A stretch of 64,000 bases of DNA from Clostridia bacterium (GTDB lineage: Bacteria > Bacillota > Clostridia > Christensenellales > Aristaeellaceae), in assembly GCA_017512905.1 (NCBI GenBank), contig JAFWEL010000130.1, positions 186,001 to 250,000 on the forward strand. The letters are read 5' to 3'. The notes under the pieces were generated by a model. The model was not told the origin of the DNA. It did no database searches and saw only the letters and a program-made list of their open reading frames with translations. Positions 1 through 8,691 of this stretch are shown here, piece after piece. Position 1 is the first letter of the stretch, and every line of letters begins with the position of its first letter. A program made the position numbers and the translations under genes.

Positions 1-71
1 GGCTCCGATCAATCGGCGTTGCTATGCTGCCAGGCACTCGTGGCATGAGGCGCCTTTAACGCCTCGGCATA

Positions 72-240
72 CAGCCGGGCAGGTCTCCTGGCTCACGGAT
101 CAATACGATGCGGGCGGCCTTCCCGTTGCCAGTGGCCTCATTGCCCGTTCATTCCCCGATTACAGTGACGAGTTCGCGCGGGATTCTCACCCGCTTCCCT
201 TTTCACCGGACGCGATGCGTCCGACACCCGCTGTTTATTC
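72..240 (-). ncRNA. Cobalamin (B12) riboswitch, leftward
   Basis: Read on the minus strand, this leader carries the conserved cobalamin aptamer elements in the right order: a GGTGAAAAGGGAA block, a GGGTGAGAATCCC arm, CACTGTAAT, then the B12 box pieces GCCACTG (130-136), GGGAAGGC (117-124) and GAGCCAGGAGACCTGCC (78-94). A stem GAGGCG/CGCCTC (47-65) just downstream could belong to the expression platform. The regulated gene starts left of position 1 and is not visible. Such riboswitches usually repress corrinoid transport or synthesis genes when adenosylcobalamin is bound. Confidence 0.92.
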
Positions 241-254
241 AATTCTTGGCATAT

Positions 255-283
255 ACTGTATCACATGTGCGTCACTTTTGCAA
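255..283 (-). promoter_or_regulatory. Promoter for the riboswitch leader
   Basis: On the minus strand TTGCAA (278-283) is followed after exactly 17 bases by TACAGT (255-260). It is placed to start transcription just upstream of the cobalamin aptamer. The -10 match is only moderate. Confidence 0.5.
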
Positions 284-536
284 CCCCAAAAGGGACGGTA
301 AAGTGAAAATAACCTGCCCCCGGGACGGGCAATGTCATCAACTTAAGGCATGATCAGACGCGAACGCCCCCGTAGGGGCGGCGTTGCGCCGCCCACCAAA
401 TACGTTTTTAGTGTCGTTGCAGGGCGGGCGCCGCAACGGCGCCCCTACACCAGGCTTCCCCCTACATTTGTTTTTCACCCTATCGGCTTAATTGATGACA
501 TTGCCCATGATGGGAGATCAGCGGCACAGCCCGATG
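284..536. repeat. Intergenic region holding two facing GC-rich palindromes
   Basis: No gene is seen here. Two hairpins occupy 376-394 (GGGCGGCG-TTG-CGCCGCCC) and 426-444 (GGGCGCCG-CAA-CGGCGCCC). With their flanks (CGTAGGGGCG at 371 and the reverse of TGTAGGGGCG at 439-448) they look like one REP-like unit present twice in opposite orientation, with 31 bases between the stems. Their location downstream of the leftward SGNH hydrolase gene suggests an extragenic palindromic repeat, possibly acting as an mRNA end. Confidence 0.6.
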
Positions 537-1178
537 CTAACCGATAGCCTGCCTGACCTTTTCCGCCATGGCTTCCCCGAGGCGGAGGTGGCCCCGCTCG
601 GTCATATGCACGGCGTCCAGCGGCGAAACCTCGGCGAAGGGCACGGCATCGAAATAATCGCAGCGCATGAGCTTGGAGATGCGCCTCAATTCCCTGGAAA
701 GGCCCGCGGAAACGGCGATGGCCTGCTCGCCGAAGCACTCGGCGTGGCGGGTCTGCATCAGGTTGTCCAGGATTTGAGGCGGCGCGGCGATGATGATGTG
801 GGAGACCTCCCCTGCCTCATTGACCGCGTACTGCTTGGCCACTCGCACCAGCTGCATCATGCTCTGGCCGATGGTCATCGGCGTCATGCCGAAGCGAACC
901 TTTGTGTCGTTGCTGCCCAGCATGATGATGACGGCATCCAGCGGATTGTGGGACATCAGGCAGGGCGGCAGGTACTGAATGCCGCTCTTGTAGCCGCCCT
1001 CCACGGGGTCGTCAAACACGCAGGTCCGGCCGTTGAAGCCCTCCTCGATCACCGCGTAGCCCTCGCCCAGCGCGTTCTGCATCCGCATGGGCCAGCGGGT
1101 GCGCTCGTCGTAGCGGCCGCCGGTAGGAATATAGCCATAGGTGTTGGAATCGCCATAGCACAGTATGCGTTTCTGCAA
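537..1178 (-). CDS. SGNH/GDSL-type esterase (lipase/acylhydrolase family)
   Basis: This 213-residue protein is a probable ester or carbohydrate-ester hydrolase of the SGNH superfamily. It opens with the block I motif YGDSNTYG, placing the nucleophile serine at residue 11. It has a GSND block III (MLGSNDTKV) and ends with DAVHMTERGHLRLGEA, which supplies the catalytic Asp-x-x-His. No signal peptide or membrane segment is seen, so it is probably cytoplasmic. The start is TTG at 1178, preceded by AAAGGGGGC. It is the last gene of a leftward run after cdaA, cdaR and a membrane protein, 32 bases after the latter. The substrate cannot be told from sequence. Confidence 0.85.
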   Translation of the reverse strand: MQKRILCYGDSNTYGYIPTGGRYDERTRWPMRMQNALGEGYAVIEEGFNGRTCVFDDPVEGGYKSGIQYLPPCLMSHNPLDAVIIMLGSNDTKVRFGMTPMTIGQSMMQLVRVAKQYAVNEAGEVSHIIIAAPPQILDNLMQTRHAECFGEQAIAVSAGLSRELRRISKLMRCDYFDAVPFAEVSPLDAVHMTERGHLRLGEAMAEKVRQAIG

Positions 1179-1210
1179 TGCCGCTGCCCCCTTTACGGTT
1201 TTTGCGCGCC

Positions 1211-1933
1211 TCAGCGGCGCCTGCGGCGGGGCTTGCGCTCCGCCTGCGTATTGTTTTTGAACTCGTCAAAGACGGGCAGATTGGAAACGTTGAATACCTC
1301 GTCCTCATAGCTGTCGGACACATCCCGCTTCTTGAGCTCAGATGTAAATATGTTGTCCGTGCGGTTGCCTTGGGCTTCACCTCCGCGAGGTCTGCCCGCC
1401 CTCTCGGGCTTTTCGGCGTCTCTGACGGCCGAGGGCTTTTCAGCGCCATCCACATGCCGCCTGACCTTTGTGCCCTCTCCGCGCCGGCGGTTCGCCGAGG
1501 AGACCTTCCCGTCGGCCCTCCGCCGGCCGACCTGGTGCGTATCCTCCGGCTTGCGCGCCTGCTGGCGTTTGACCACTGTGCTGGCCACCACATAGTCGTG
1601 CTCGTCCCAGTTGGAGGCAAGGTCGCCTTCCCAATCGTCCGCCCGGTCGATGTCGGCATTGATGAAAAACCGATCGTCGTTGACGATGACGCGCTCCTTC
1701 CGGAACCAAACCCAGTAGGGCCGCCACCGGATCAGCCAGACCAGGCGGTCGAGCACGAGGCCCAGGACCAGGAAGAAAATCAACAGCTTCAGCCAGTTCC
1801 GGGACAGCCACAACAGCGGCGACCCGCTGGCGCTGCCCGCGAGGTTGAACAGCCTGAGCACCCAGTTTGCCAGGCCCTTCAGCCAGCCGAGCATCAGGTC
1901 CACGATCGCGTTGGAATATCCACTGATTGTCAT
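1211..1933 (-). CDS. Uncharacterised membrane-anchored protein
   Basis: A 240-residue protein I do not recognise. The N-terminal 65 residues contain an amphipathic stretch and one strong hydrophobic helix (LLIFFLVLGLVLDRLVWLI). The rest is soluble, highly charged and low in complexity, and the end is very basic (RKPRRRRR). It lies 39 bases after cdaR in the same direction, so it may be co-transcribed with the c-di-AMP synthesis genes. The basic tail could bind nucleic acid or acidic lipid, but that is only a guess. Confidence 0.6.
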   Translation of the reverse strand: MTISGYSNAIVDLMLGWLKGLANWVLRLFNLAGSASGSPLLWLSRNWLKLLIFFLVLGLVLDRLVWLIRWRPYWVWFRKERVIVNDDRFFINADIDRADDWEGDLASNWDEHDYVVASTVVKRQQARKPEDTHQVGRRRADGKVSSANRRRGEGTKVRRHVDGAEKPSAVRDAEKPERAGRPRGGEAQGNRTDNIFTSELKKRDVSDSYEDEVFNVSNLPVFDEFKNNTQAERKPRRRRR

Positions 1934-1972
1934 TGCCTATCCATATGCCTCCAGGTGACGGCATTGCGGCCG

Positions 1973-3364
1973 TTACTCCTCGTTCGCTGCCGCTTCCCCG
2001 TCGGCAGAGCCTTCCACTTCGACATTTTCCTCATTGGCTTCTTCATCCTCTTCTTCATTATAACTGATGTCCGTCAGCGTCACGGACGCCGCCTCGCTGA
2101 CGATGGTGAAGCCCTCATAGGCCTCCTCATCCACCTTTGGCGAGAGAATATAGTAGCCCTCCTTTAGCCCGGTCAGATCAACGCCCACGGTCACGCCCTC
2201 CTCCTTCAGGCGGGCCACCGCGCTGCGCGGGCCGGTGACCGTCGCGCCAAGCTGATCGTAGCTGGCGATGAGATTGTCTGCCTTGCCGGTGAATATCACC
2301 TTGACGTTGTCCACATATTCCTCGACCTGCTCCTCGACGATGGCCACGTTCACGTAGACCTGCTCGCTGGAGACGTTCTTGAAATCCGACAGCTGGGTCA
2401 CCGTGGATTTGGCCGAGAAGCTCTGCGTCGCGCCCTCCACAGAAACCGGCTCGATCACCAGCCGGTCCAGGCTGTCCAGCAGGTCCTGTTCGGCGGCCAC
2501 CTGGATGGTCTGGGGCTGTATCGTCACCGTCTGTACGTCATAGCCCGACGCAGGCGCGCCGGTGATGACGCTCTCCTCGTCGGTGGATACGGGAATATCC
2601 CGGCAGGGATAGATGTCCACGCTGACAGAGATCGATGACGTGGAGCAGTTCAGCATATCCTGGGAGATCTCCTGCCCCGCGGCGTCCAGCAGTACGTAGG
2701 GGCGGGCCGTGATGGTGGAATTGGTCATGCCCGTCACGTCCGCCACTACCCTGGCCGAGGTAATGCTCTGCACCACGGAGGCCGCGCCGGAGATGGTCAG
2801 TATGGAAGGGTTACTGCGGCTGACGTTGTACCAGTAGCCGTCGATTTCTCCTTCGATGACGGAATTGACGGCCACATTCCGGGAATCGAGGTTTTCAAAG
2901 CTCAGCGTCAGCGTCTCCGGGCTGATGCTGCGCACGCGGCCATAGCTTGACGTAGCGCGCAGGGGTACCTCCTGAGTGCCGGCGGCGCGCACACTGGACA
3001 GGTCCAGCGCTACCTGCACGTTGTCCGAGGAAACCCTGGAATAGTCCGCCTGGGGAGCTTCCACGGTGACCGTGATGCCCGAAAGGGCTTCCTCAGGACT
3101 TTGGGTAAGGGCCAGCTTGTTGTCCGCCAGGGTGGAAAGACCGCTGACGGTGCCGGTGAGGTTGTAAATGGTCTTGTTCCGGGTGATCGACGTGTTGGTG
3201 GCGATCACATAGTTCCACAGCAGTATGGCCAGCAGAAGCGAGAGCAGCTTGTAGCCCAGGTTGTTTGAAAGCGAGCCGATGATCCACCGCAGCGGCCGGG
3301 GCGCGTTTTTGTAGAAGCGGCTGGCAAACAGCCTTTCGCGCAACTTGATCAGTTTATTTTTCAT
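1973..3364 (-). CDS. cdaR: YbbR-domain protein CdaR, regulator of c-di-AMP synthesis
   Basis: This 463-residue protein has a short cytoplasmic N-terminus and one membrane helix (near residues 35-55, LGYKLLSLLLAILLWNYVI). Several extracytoplasmic YbbR repeats of about 80-90 residues follow, then an acidic Glu-rich tail. Known CdaR proteins bind and modulate the diadenylate cyclase CdaA at the membrane. The gene overlaps the end of cdaA by 11 bases, the usual order in Bacillota, which supports the call. The start ATG at 3364 has GGGAGGAACAGGAAG just upstream. The acidic EEDEEANEENVEVEG tail is longer than I would expect. Confidence 0.9.
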   Translation of the reverse strand: MKNKLIKLRERLFASRFYKNAPRPLRWIIGSLSNNLGYKLLSLLLAILLWNYVIATNTSITRNKTIYNLTGTVSGLSTLADNKLALTQSPEEALSGITVTVEAPQADYSRVSSDNVQVALDLSSVRAAGTQEVPLRATSSYGRVRSISPETLTLSFENLDSRNVAVNSVIEGEIDGYWYNVSRSNPSILTISGAASVVQSITSARVVADVTGMTNSTITARPYVLLDAAGQEISQDMLNCSTSSISVSVDIYPCRDIPVSTDEESVITGAPASGYDVQTVTIQPQTIQVAAEQDLLDSLDRLVIEPVSVEGATQSFSAKSTVTQLSDFKNVSSEQVYVNVAIVEEQVEEYVDNVKVIFTGKADNLIASYDQLGATVTGPRSAVARLKEEGVTVGVDLTGLKEGYYILSPKVDEEAYEGFTIVSEAASVTLTDISYNEEEDEEANEENVEVEGSADGEAAANEE

Positions 3365-4232
3365 CTTCCTGTTCCTCCCTGCGCAGTGTGCTCAGCCAGG
3401 AATACATGTTCCGCTCCGGGGTGAACAGTTCGGTCAGCAGGATATTCAGGGATCGTGCGTCCAGATGGCGGGTGAGCCGGCCCTCCCTGGCCATGGAGAT
3501 GATGCCCGTCTCCTCGGACACGATCAGGGAAACGGCGTCGGTGGTCTCCGTGATGCCGATGGCGGCACGGTGGCGGGTGCCCAGGTCCTTGCTGATAGAG
3601 GGATCGGAGGACAGCGGCAGTATGCAGGCCGCGGCGTTGATGCGCCGGTTGCGGATGATCATCGCCCCGTCGTGCAGGGGGGTATTGGGCTCGAAGATGT
3701 TTTCGATCAGCGCAGAGGAAATCTCCGCGTCCACGCGGGTACCCGTCTCGATCACGTCCCCCAGCCCCGTCACGCGCTCGATGACGATCAGCGCGCCGAT
3801 CTTCTTGCGCGCCATGTCGTTCATCGCCCGCACGATCTCCGTGACGGGCTTCTCAATCTGTTCGGCCTCCTCCTGACTTCCGATGGGGCCGAACATCCGG
3901 CGCATGAACTTCGATCGCCCGATCTGGTCCAGGCCGCGCCTGAACTCGGGCTGGAACAGTATCACCAGCACCAGCAGGCCCATGCTGATAATCTGGTTGA
4001 GCAGCCAGGAGACCGCGTTGAAGCGAAGCAGGCTGGAGATCCAGGCCATGATCAGCACCACCGCGATGCCTTTGAAAAGCGAATTTGAACGGGTATGTAT
4101 GACCAGCTTGATGACGTTGTATATCAAAACGGCCAATATGGCCACATCGACGATATTGTGCCAATCCGGATGTTCAAAGAGATTGGTAAACAGCGCGCCG
4201 ATGGAAGTCAGCATCTCCCGAATCTGCACCAT
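3354..4232 (-). CDS. cdaA: Diadenylate cyclase CdaA (c-di-AMP synthase)
   Basis: The 292-residue enzyme makes cyclic di-AMP from two ATP. Three membrane helices lie around residues 27-45, 53-70 and 76-94, followed by a DisA_N catalytic domain. The signature DGA is at residues 188-190 (PLHDGAM) and the GTRHRAA motif at about 218-224; both are intact, so activity is expected. I chose the ATG at 4232 because CGGAGGTGG sits 5-12 bases upstream; a longer in-frame ORF to 4322 runs through the promoter. cdaR follows with an 11-base overlap. c-di-AMP controls potassium and osmotic balance and cell-wall homeostasis in Bacillota. Confidence 0.95.
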   Translation of the reverse strand: MVQIREMLTSIGALFTNLFEHPDWHNIVDVAILAVLIYNVIKLVIHTRSNSLFKGIAVVLIMAWISSLLRFNAVSWLLNQIISMGLLVLVILFQPEFRRGLDQIGRSKFMRRMFGPIGSQEEAEQIEKPVTEIVRAMNDMARKKIGALIVIERVTGLGDVIETGTRVDAEISSALIENIFEPNTPLHDGAMIIRNRRINAAACILPLSSDPSISKDLGTRHRAAIGITETTDAVSLIVSEETGIISMAREGRLTRHLDARSLNILLTELFTPERNMYSWLSTLRREEQEDEK

Positions 4233-4269
4233 GTTTGCCACCTCCGTCGTTATATTCCTGTCCACGTAT

Positions 4270-4298
4270 ATTATAATACAAAACCGGTCAAAATCCAA
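4270..4298 (-). promoter_or_regulatory. Promoter of cdaA-cdaR
   Basis: On the minus strand TTGGAT (4293-4298) and TATAAT (4270-4275) are spaced by 17 bases, with the cdaA start 37 bases beyond the -10. This fits a sigma-A promoter. Confidence 0.65.
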
Positions 4299-4428
4299 CG
4301 CATTTTCAGAAATTGAATTCAAAAATAATATGGCGTTCAGCGTCCGTTCATAAGCGGCGGGTGTCTGCGCTTCACGGTCCCTTCGGTCTGAACAGCGAAC
4401 GGGCTTCGCCCTTTTCTGTCACAAAAGA

Positions 4429-4457
4429 TTGCGCATTGGTGCCGGATGTGCTATACT
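4429..4457 (+). promoter_or_regulatory. Promoter of the GNAT-like gene
   Basis: TTGCGC (4429-4434) and TATACT (4452-4457) are spaced by 17 bases. The start codon is 34 bases past the -10. The region 4299-4428 between the divergent cdaA and this gene holds nothing else that I recognise. Confidence 0.65.
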
Positions 4458-4491
4458 CCCATATGGGAAGAAAGAATATGAGGGGATCGGT

Positions 4492-5619
4492 ATGGTAGAG
4501 ATCACAGAGGTAACGACCAGACGCCAGCTCAGACAGTTCGTCAACTATCCGAATGTCCTGTACCGGGGTGTGCCCCAGTACGTCCCGCCCCTGATATCCG
4601 AGGATCTGGACGACTGGAACCCCAGGAAGAATCCGGCCTTCGCCTACTGCGACGCGAAGTGCTGGCTGGCCCTGCGGAACGGCCGGGTCGTGGGCCGCAT
4701 CGGCGCGATCCTCAGCCACCGGGCCAACGAAAAGTGGCACACCCACCGCATGCGCTTTACCCAGGTGGATTTCATCGACGACGAAGAGGTCTCCTCCGCC
4801 CTGTTCAAAACCGTCGAGGACTATGCCCGCCGGATGGGCTGCGACGAGGTCCACGGTCCCCTGGGCTTTACTGACCTGGACCGGGAGGGCATGTTGGTGG
4901 AGGGCTTCGACCGGCGCAGCATGTTCATCACCTATTACAATCACCCCTACTACATCGACCACTTGACCCGGCTGGGCTATGTGAAGGATGTGGACTGGGT
5001 CGAGCTGTTGATCGACGTGCCCTATGACGAGCGCACCTGCACCCGCATGGACAAGCTGGCTGAGCGCGTCAAGCGCTATTCCAACCTTCATGTGGCCGAG
5101 GTCAGCTCCCGCAGGGACTACAGGCCCCTGGTGGAAAAGGTGTTTCACCTGGTGAACACCGCCTACGGCCATCTGTACGGCACGGTGCCCCTGGACGAAC
5201 CGCAGATTCGCCGCTACGCCAAAAAGTTCATTCCCCTCATCAATCCCGACCTGGCCTGCTTTGTGCTGGACGAGCGCGACGAGCTGGTGGGCTTCGGCGT
5301 GTCCGCGCCCAGCATAGCCGAGGCCCTGAAGAAGAGCAACGGACGGCTGTTCCCGCTGGGCTGGAAGCGAGTGCTGCGGGCGCTGAAGGTCAACGACACC
5401 CTGGACCTGTTCCTGATCGCCCTGGAGCGCGAATACCAGGACAAGGCCGTCAACGCCATCATACTGAACCACGTTTTGAAGGGTTGCCACCGCATGGGCA
5501 TCACGAAGGCGGAGACCGGCCCCCAGCTGGAGACCAACCACAAGGTACAGAGCCAGTGGAACTTCTTCAAGACCGAACAGCACAAGCGCCGGCGCTGCTT
5601 CATCAAGGCTTTGACCTGA
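4492..5619 (+). CDS. GNAT-fold-like protein of unknown substrate
   Basis: This 375-residue protein resembles a family usually labelled hypothetical or N-acetyltransferase-like. Visible traits are an opening VTTRRQLRQFVNYPNVLY, a central GPLGFTDLDREGMLVEGF followed by TYYNHPYYIDHL, then RLGYVKDVDWVELL. These motifs are characteristic of the family but do not name a substrate. No membrane helix or signal peptide is present. ATG 4492 is preferred over the upstream in-frame start at 4429 because AGGGGAT lies just before it and the promoter -10 lies inside the longer ORF. The ABC-F gene follows 46 bases on. Confidence 0.6.
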   Translation: MVEITEVTTRRQLRQFVNYPNVLYRGVPQYVPPLISEDLDDWNPRKNPAFAYCDAKCWLALRNGRVVGRIGAILSHRANEKWHTHRMRFTQVDFIDDEEVSSALFKTVEDYARRMGCDEVHGPLGFTDLDREGMLVEGFDRRSMFITYYNHPYYIDHLTRLGYVKDVDWVELLIDVPYDERTCTRMDKLAERVKRYSNLHVAEVSSRRDYRPLVEKVFHLVNTAYGHLYGTVPLDEPQIRRYAKKFIPLINPDLACFVLDERDELVGFGVSAPSIAEALKKSNGRLFPLGWKRVLRALKVNDTLDLFLIALEREYQDKAVNAIILNHVLKGCHRMGITKAETGPQLETNHKVQSQWNFFKTEQHKRRRCFIKALT

Positions 5620-5665
5620 TCCCCGCCCCGCCGGACACACCCTTATTTCACAACATGGAGGTCAC

Positions 5666-7459
5666 ATGCTGCTCTCAGCGGAACACATCGCAAAGGACTA
5701 TGGCGACAAAAAGCTCATCCGGGATGTCACCCTCTACCTGAATCCCGGCGACAGGGTGGGCCTGATCGGCGTCAATGGCACGGGCAAGAGCACGCTGCTG
5801 AAGGTGATCGCCGGTCTGGAATTTCCAGACTCCGGTCTGCTTTCGAGGGATCCCAATGTCCAGCTGGCCTATCTGCCCCAGACGCCGGTCATGGATGACG
5901 AAAACACCGTGCTGGAGCAGGTGTTCGCCGATTTCCCGGCTGAATTCAGGGCGCTGAACGAATACGAGGCCCGCACGATACTGACCCGGCTGGGCATCAC
6001 CGATTTCGACAGAAAGGTCGGCACCCTCTCCGGCGGCCAGCGCAAGCGCGTCGCCCTGGCCACCGTATTCGTCCATCCGGCGGATATACTGGTGCTTGAC
6101 GAGCCCACCAACCACCTGGACAGCGATATGGTAGAATGGCTGGAGCAGCGCCTGTCCCGCTTTACCGGCGCGCTGGTGATGGTCACCCACGACCGGTATT
6201 TCCTGGACAGGGTCACCAATCACATCGCCGAGCTCTCCCACGGCGAGCTGTATCTCTATGACGCGAAGTATTCCGACTACCTGGAGCTGAAGGCACAGCG
6301 ACTTGAGATGGCTGCCGCCAGCGAGCGCAAGCGCCAGCAGCTTTTGAAGAAGGAGCGGGAGTGGATCATGCGGGGCTGTCGGGCGAGGTCCACGAAGTCC
6401 ACCGAGCGCATCGCCCGCTACGAAGCGCTGAAGGCCCAATCCGGTCCGGAAGGGGAGCGCAGTGTATCCATGAGCGCCTCCGCCGCCCGGCTGGGCCGGA
6501 AGACCATCGAGCTCAGCCATGTGTCGAAGGCCTTCGGGGACCGCGCCGTCATCTCTGATTTTTCCTACACGGTGCTGCGGGATGACCGCATCGGCATCAT
6601 CGGCCCCAACGGCGCGGGCAAGAGCACGCTGCTGAACCTCATCGCCGGTACGCTGCCCCCGGATTCCGGAACCGTTGACTTCGGCGGCACCGTGCGGGTG
6701 GGCTATTTCACCCAGGAGGGCCGGGAGCTGGACCCGGGCCAGCGACCCCGGGATTACATTCATGAAATCGCCTCCGAGGTGAACACCACCCGGGGCCGGG
6801 TTTCCGCCACCCAGATGATGGAGCGCTTCCTGTTCACTCCGGAATTGCAGTATTCCACCATCGGCAGGCTTTCCGGCGGCGAGCGTCGCCGGCTCTACCT
6901 GCTGGGCATACTGATGGCCTCGCCCAACATCCTGCTGCTGGACGAGCCCACCAACGACCTGGACATTGAAACGCTGACCATCCTGGAGGACTACCTGGAT
7001 TCCTTTCCCGGAGCGGTGATCGCGGTCAGCCACGATCGCTACTTCCTGGACAAGGTGGCGCAGTCCATCTTCGAGGTGACGCCCGGCGGAACCGTCATGC
7101 GCTACGAGGGCAACCACGGGGATTATCTGCGCCAGCGCCGCCTGGACACGGTTTCGACGGAGGCGCCCAAAAAGGAAACGGCCTCCAAGCCGAAAAACCG
7201 CCCGGCGAAGCTGAAGTTTTCCTTCAGGGAGCAGCGGGAATACGAGACCATCGACGACGACATCGCCGCGCTGGAGGCCGAGCTTGCCGCCTGTGACGCA
7301 CAGATCGCCGAAAACGCCAGCGACTACGTGAAGCTGCAGGCGCTGTCGGCACAAAGACAGGCGCTGGCTACCAGTCTGGAGGAAAAGACCGAGCGCTGGG
7401 TCTACCTGAACGACCTGGCCGAGCGCATCGCGAAGCAGGAGACCGGGGGCGGGCACTGA
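5666..7459 (+). CDS. ABC-F family ATPase, Uup-like
   Basis: This 597-residue protein has two ABC domains and no membrane segment, typical of ABC-F translation factors. Domain 1 has the Walker A GVNGTGKST and signature LSGGQRKR. Domain 2 has GPNGAGKST and LSGGERRR. Both Walker B regions read LDEPTN. The interdomain linker contains EWIMRGCRARSTKSTERIARYE, like Uup/EttA-type arms. The C-terminus carries a basic segment and a coiled coil (DDDIAALEAELAACDAQIAE), which favours Uup over EttA. ABC-F proteins act on stalled or structured ribosomes; some give antibiotic resistance, but nothing here points to a resistance subtype. ATG 5666 follows GGAGGTCAC. Confidence 0.88.
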   Translation: MLLSAEHIAKDYGDKKLIRDVTLYLNPGDRVGLIGVNGTGKSTLLKVIAGLEFPDSGLLSRDPNVQLAYLPQTPVMDDENTVLEQVFADFPAEFRALNEYEARTILTRLGITDFDRKVGTLSGGQRKRVALATVFVHPADILVLDEPTNHLDSDMVEWLEQRLSRFTGALVMVTHDRYFLDRVTNHIAELSHGELYLYDAKYSDYLELKAQRLEMAAASERKRQQLLKKEREWIMRGCRARSTKSTERIARYEALKAQSGPEGERSVSMSASAARLGRKTIELSHVSKAFGDRAVISDFSYTVLRDDRIGIIGPNGAGKSTLLNLIAGTLPPDSGTVDFGGTVRVGYFTQEGRELDPGQRPRDYIHEIASEVNTTRGRVSATQMMERFLFTPELQYSTIGRLSGGERRRLYLLGILMASPNILLLDEPTNDLDIETLTILEDYLDSFPGAVIAVSHDRYFLDKVAQSIFEVTPGGTVMRYEGNHGDYLRQRRLDTVSTEAPKKETASKPKNRPAKLKFSFREQREYETIDDDIAALEAELAACDAQIAENASDYVKLQALSAQRQALATSLEEKTERWVYLNDLAERIAKQETGGGH

Positions 7460-7490
7460 CCCGACGTGGCCGAAGCGCCCGATTATTGGA

Positions 7491-7519
7491 TTGACGGTTA
7501 TTTTATAACATGTTATAAT
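7491..7519 (+). promoter_or_regulatory. Promoter of trpS
   Basis: TTGACG (7491-7496) and TATAAT (7514-7519) are spaced by 17 bases, a near-consensus sigma-A promoter. The leader to the start codon is only about 35 bases, so there is no room for a T-box. Confidence 0.82.
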
Positions 7520-7560
7520 AATGCAGATTATTCCCTCTGAGGGTTATGGAGGTTATTGGA

Positions 7561-8571
7561 ATGGAACAGCAAGTTCAGAAAAAGAGGATCTTCTCCGGCA
7601 TTCAGCCCACGGGCAACCTGACCCTGGGCAATTACATCGGCGCGCTGCGCAATTTCGGCCTGCTCCAGGACGAATATGACTGCCTGTACTCCATCGTGGA
7701 TCTGCACGCCCTGACGGTGCGCCAGAACCCGGCGGAGCTGCGCAAGGCCTGCCTGCGCACGATGGCCATCTTCCTGGCCAGCGGCCTTGACCCGGAAAAG
7801 AACATCATCTACTTCCAGAGCCAGGTGGCGGCCCACGCCGAGCTGGGCTGGATACTGAACTGCTTTACCTACATGGGCGAGATGTCCCGCATGACCCAGT
7901 TCAAGGACAAGTCCGCCAAGCACGCGGACAACATCAATTGCGGCCTGTTCACCTATCCGGTGCTGATGGCCTCCGACATCCTGCTCTACCAGACGGACCT
8001 GGTGCCCATCGGCGCGGACCAGAAGCAGCACCTGGAAATCTGCCGCGACATCGCCGAGCGCTTCAACGGCGTCTACGGTGACGTGTTCACCATCCCCGAG
8101 GGCTATTTCCCCAAGGTCGGCGCACGGGTGATGTCCCTCCAGGAGCCCACCCGCAAGATGTCCAAATCCGACCCGGAGGAGACCTACATCGCCATACTCG
8201 ACCGGCCCGACGTGATCCGCAAAAAGATCCGCCGCGCCGTGACTGATTGCGACAACACCATCCGCTTTGATCCCGAGGAAAAGCCCGGCGTGGCCAACCT
8301 GATGAGCATCATGTCCGCCCTCACTGGCAAGGGCATGGATGAAATCGCCGCTGAGTACGACGGCCAGGGGTACGGCAAGTTCAAGGATGCCGTGGCCGAC
8401 AGCGTCATCGCTGCGCTGGAGCCCATACAGGCCGAGTACGACCGCATCAGCGCGGACAAGGCCTATCTGCAACAGGTGATGGATTCCGGCCGCGAGCGCG
8501 CCTCCGCCATCGCCCACCGCACGATGCTGAAGGTACGCAAGAAGCTGGGCATTGCCCCCTGGAAGCTGTAA
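7561..8571 (+). CDS. trpS: Tryptophanyl-tRNA synthetase
   Basis: This 336-residue class I synthetase charges tRNA-Trp. The HIGH-like motif is TGNLTLGNYIG near residue 20, preceded by the family signature FSGIQPTG. The KMSKS loop reads KMSKSDPE near residue 200. The length is normal for bacterial TrpS. An ATG at 7546 also opens the frame, but it lies inside the Shine-Dalgarno ATGGAGG, so ATG 7561 is the better start. The gene is monocistronic and driven by the near-consensus promoter directly upstream. Confidence 0.96.
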   Translation: MEQQVQKKRIFSGIQPTGNLTLGNYIGALRNFGLLQDEYDCLYSIVDLHALTVRQNPAELRKACLRTMAIFLASGLDPEKNIIYFQSQVAAHAELGWILNCFTYMGEMSRMTQFKDKSAKHADNINCGLFTYPVLMASDILLYQTDLVPIGADQKQHLEICRDIAERFNGVYGDVFTIPEGYFPKVGARVMSLQEPTRKMSKSDPEETYIAILDRPDVIRKKIRRAVTDCDNTIRFDPEEKPGVANLMSIMSALTGKGMDEIAAEYDGQGYGKFKDAVADSVIAALEPIQAEYDRISADKAYLQQVMDSGRERASAIAHRTMLKVRKKLGIAPWKL

Positions 8572-8691
8572 CATGCTATGTTCATCGCAGCTTTGAAGCG
8601 GCTTTTCTTTTCACAGTTTGATACATGACGCGGTTCTGTTGTCATTCTATGCGAGGGGAAGAATCCGTAAGGGCTGTCATCGAGGTATGTC

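Noticed and set aside
7514..7560. Possible T-box or attenuator before trpS
   Set aside because: The leader is only about 40 bases; the small palindrome CCCTCTGAGGG is too short and lacks the T-box sequence.
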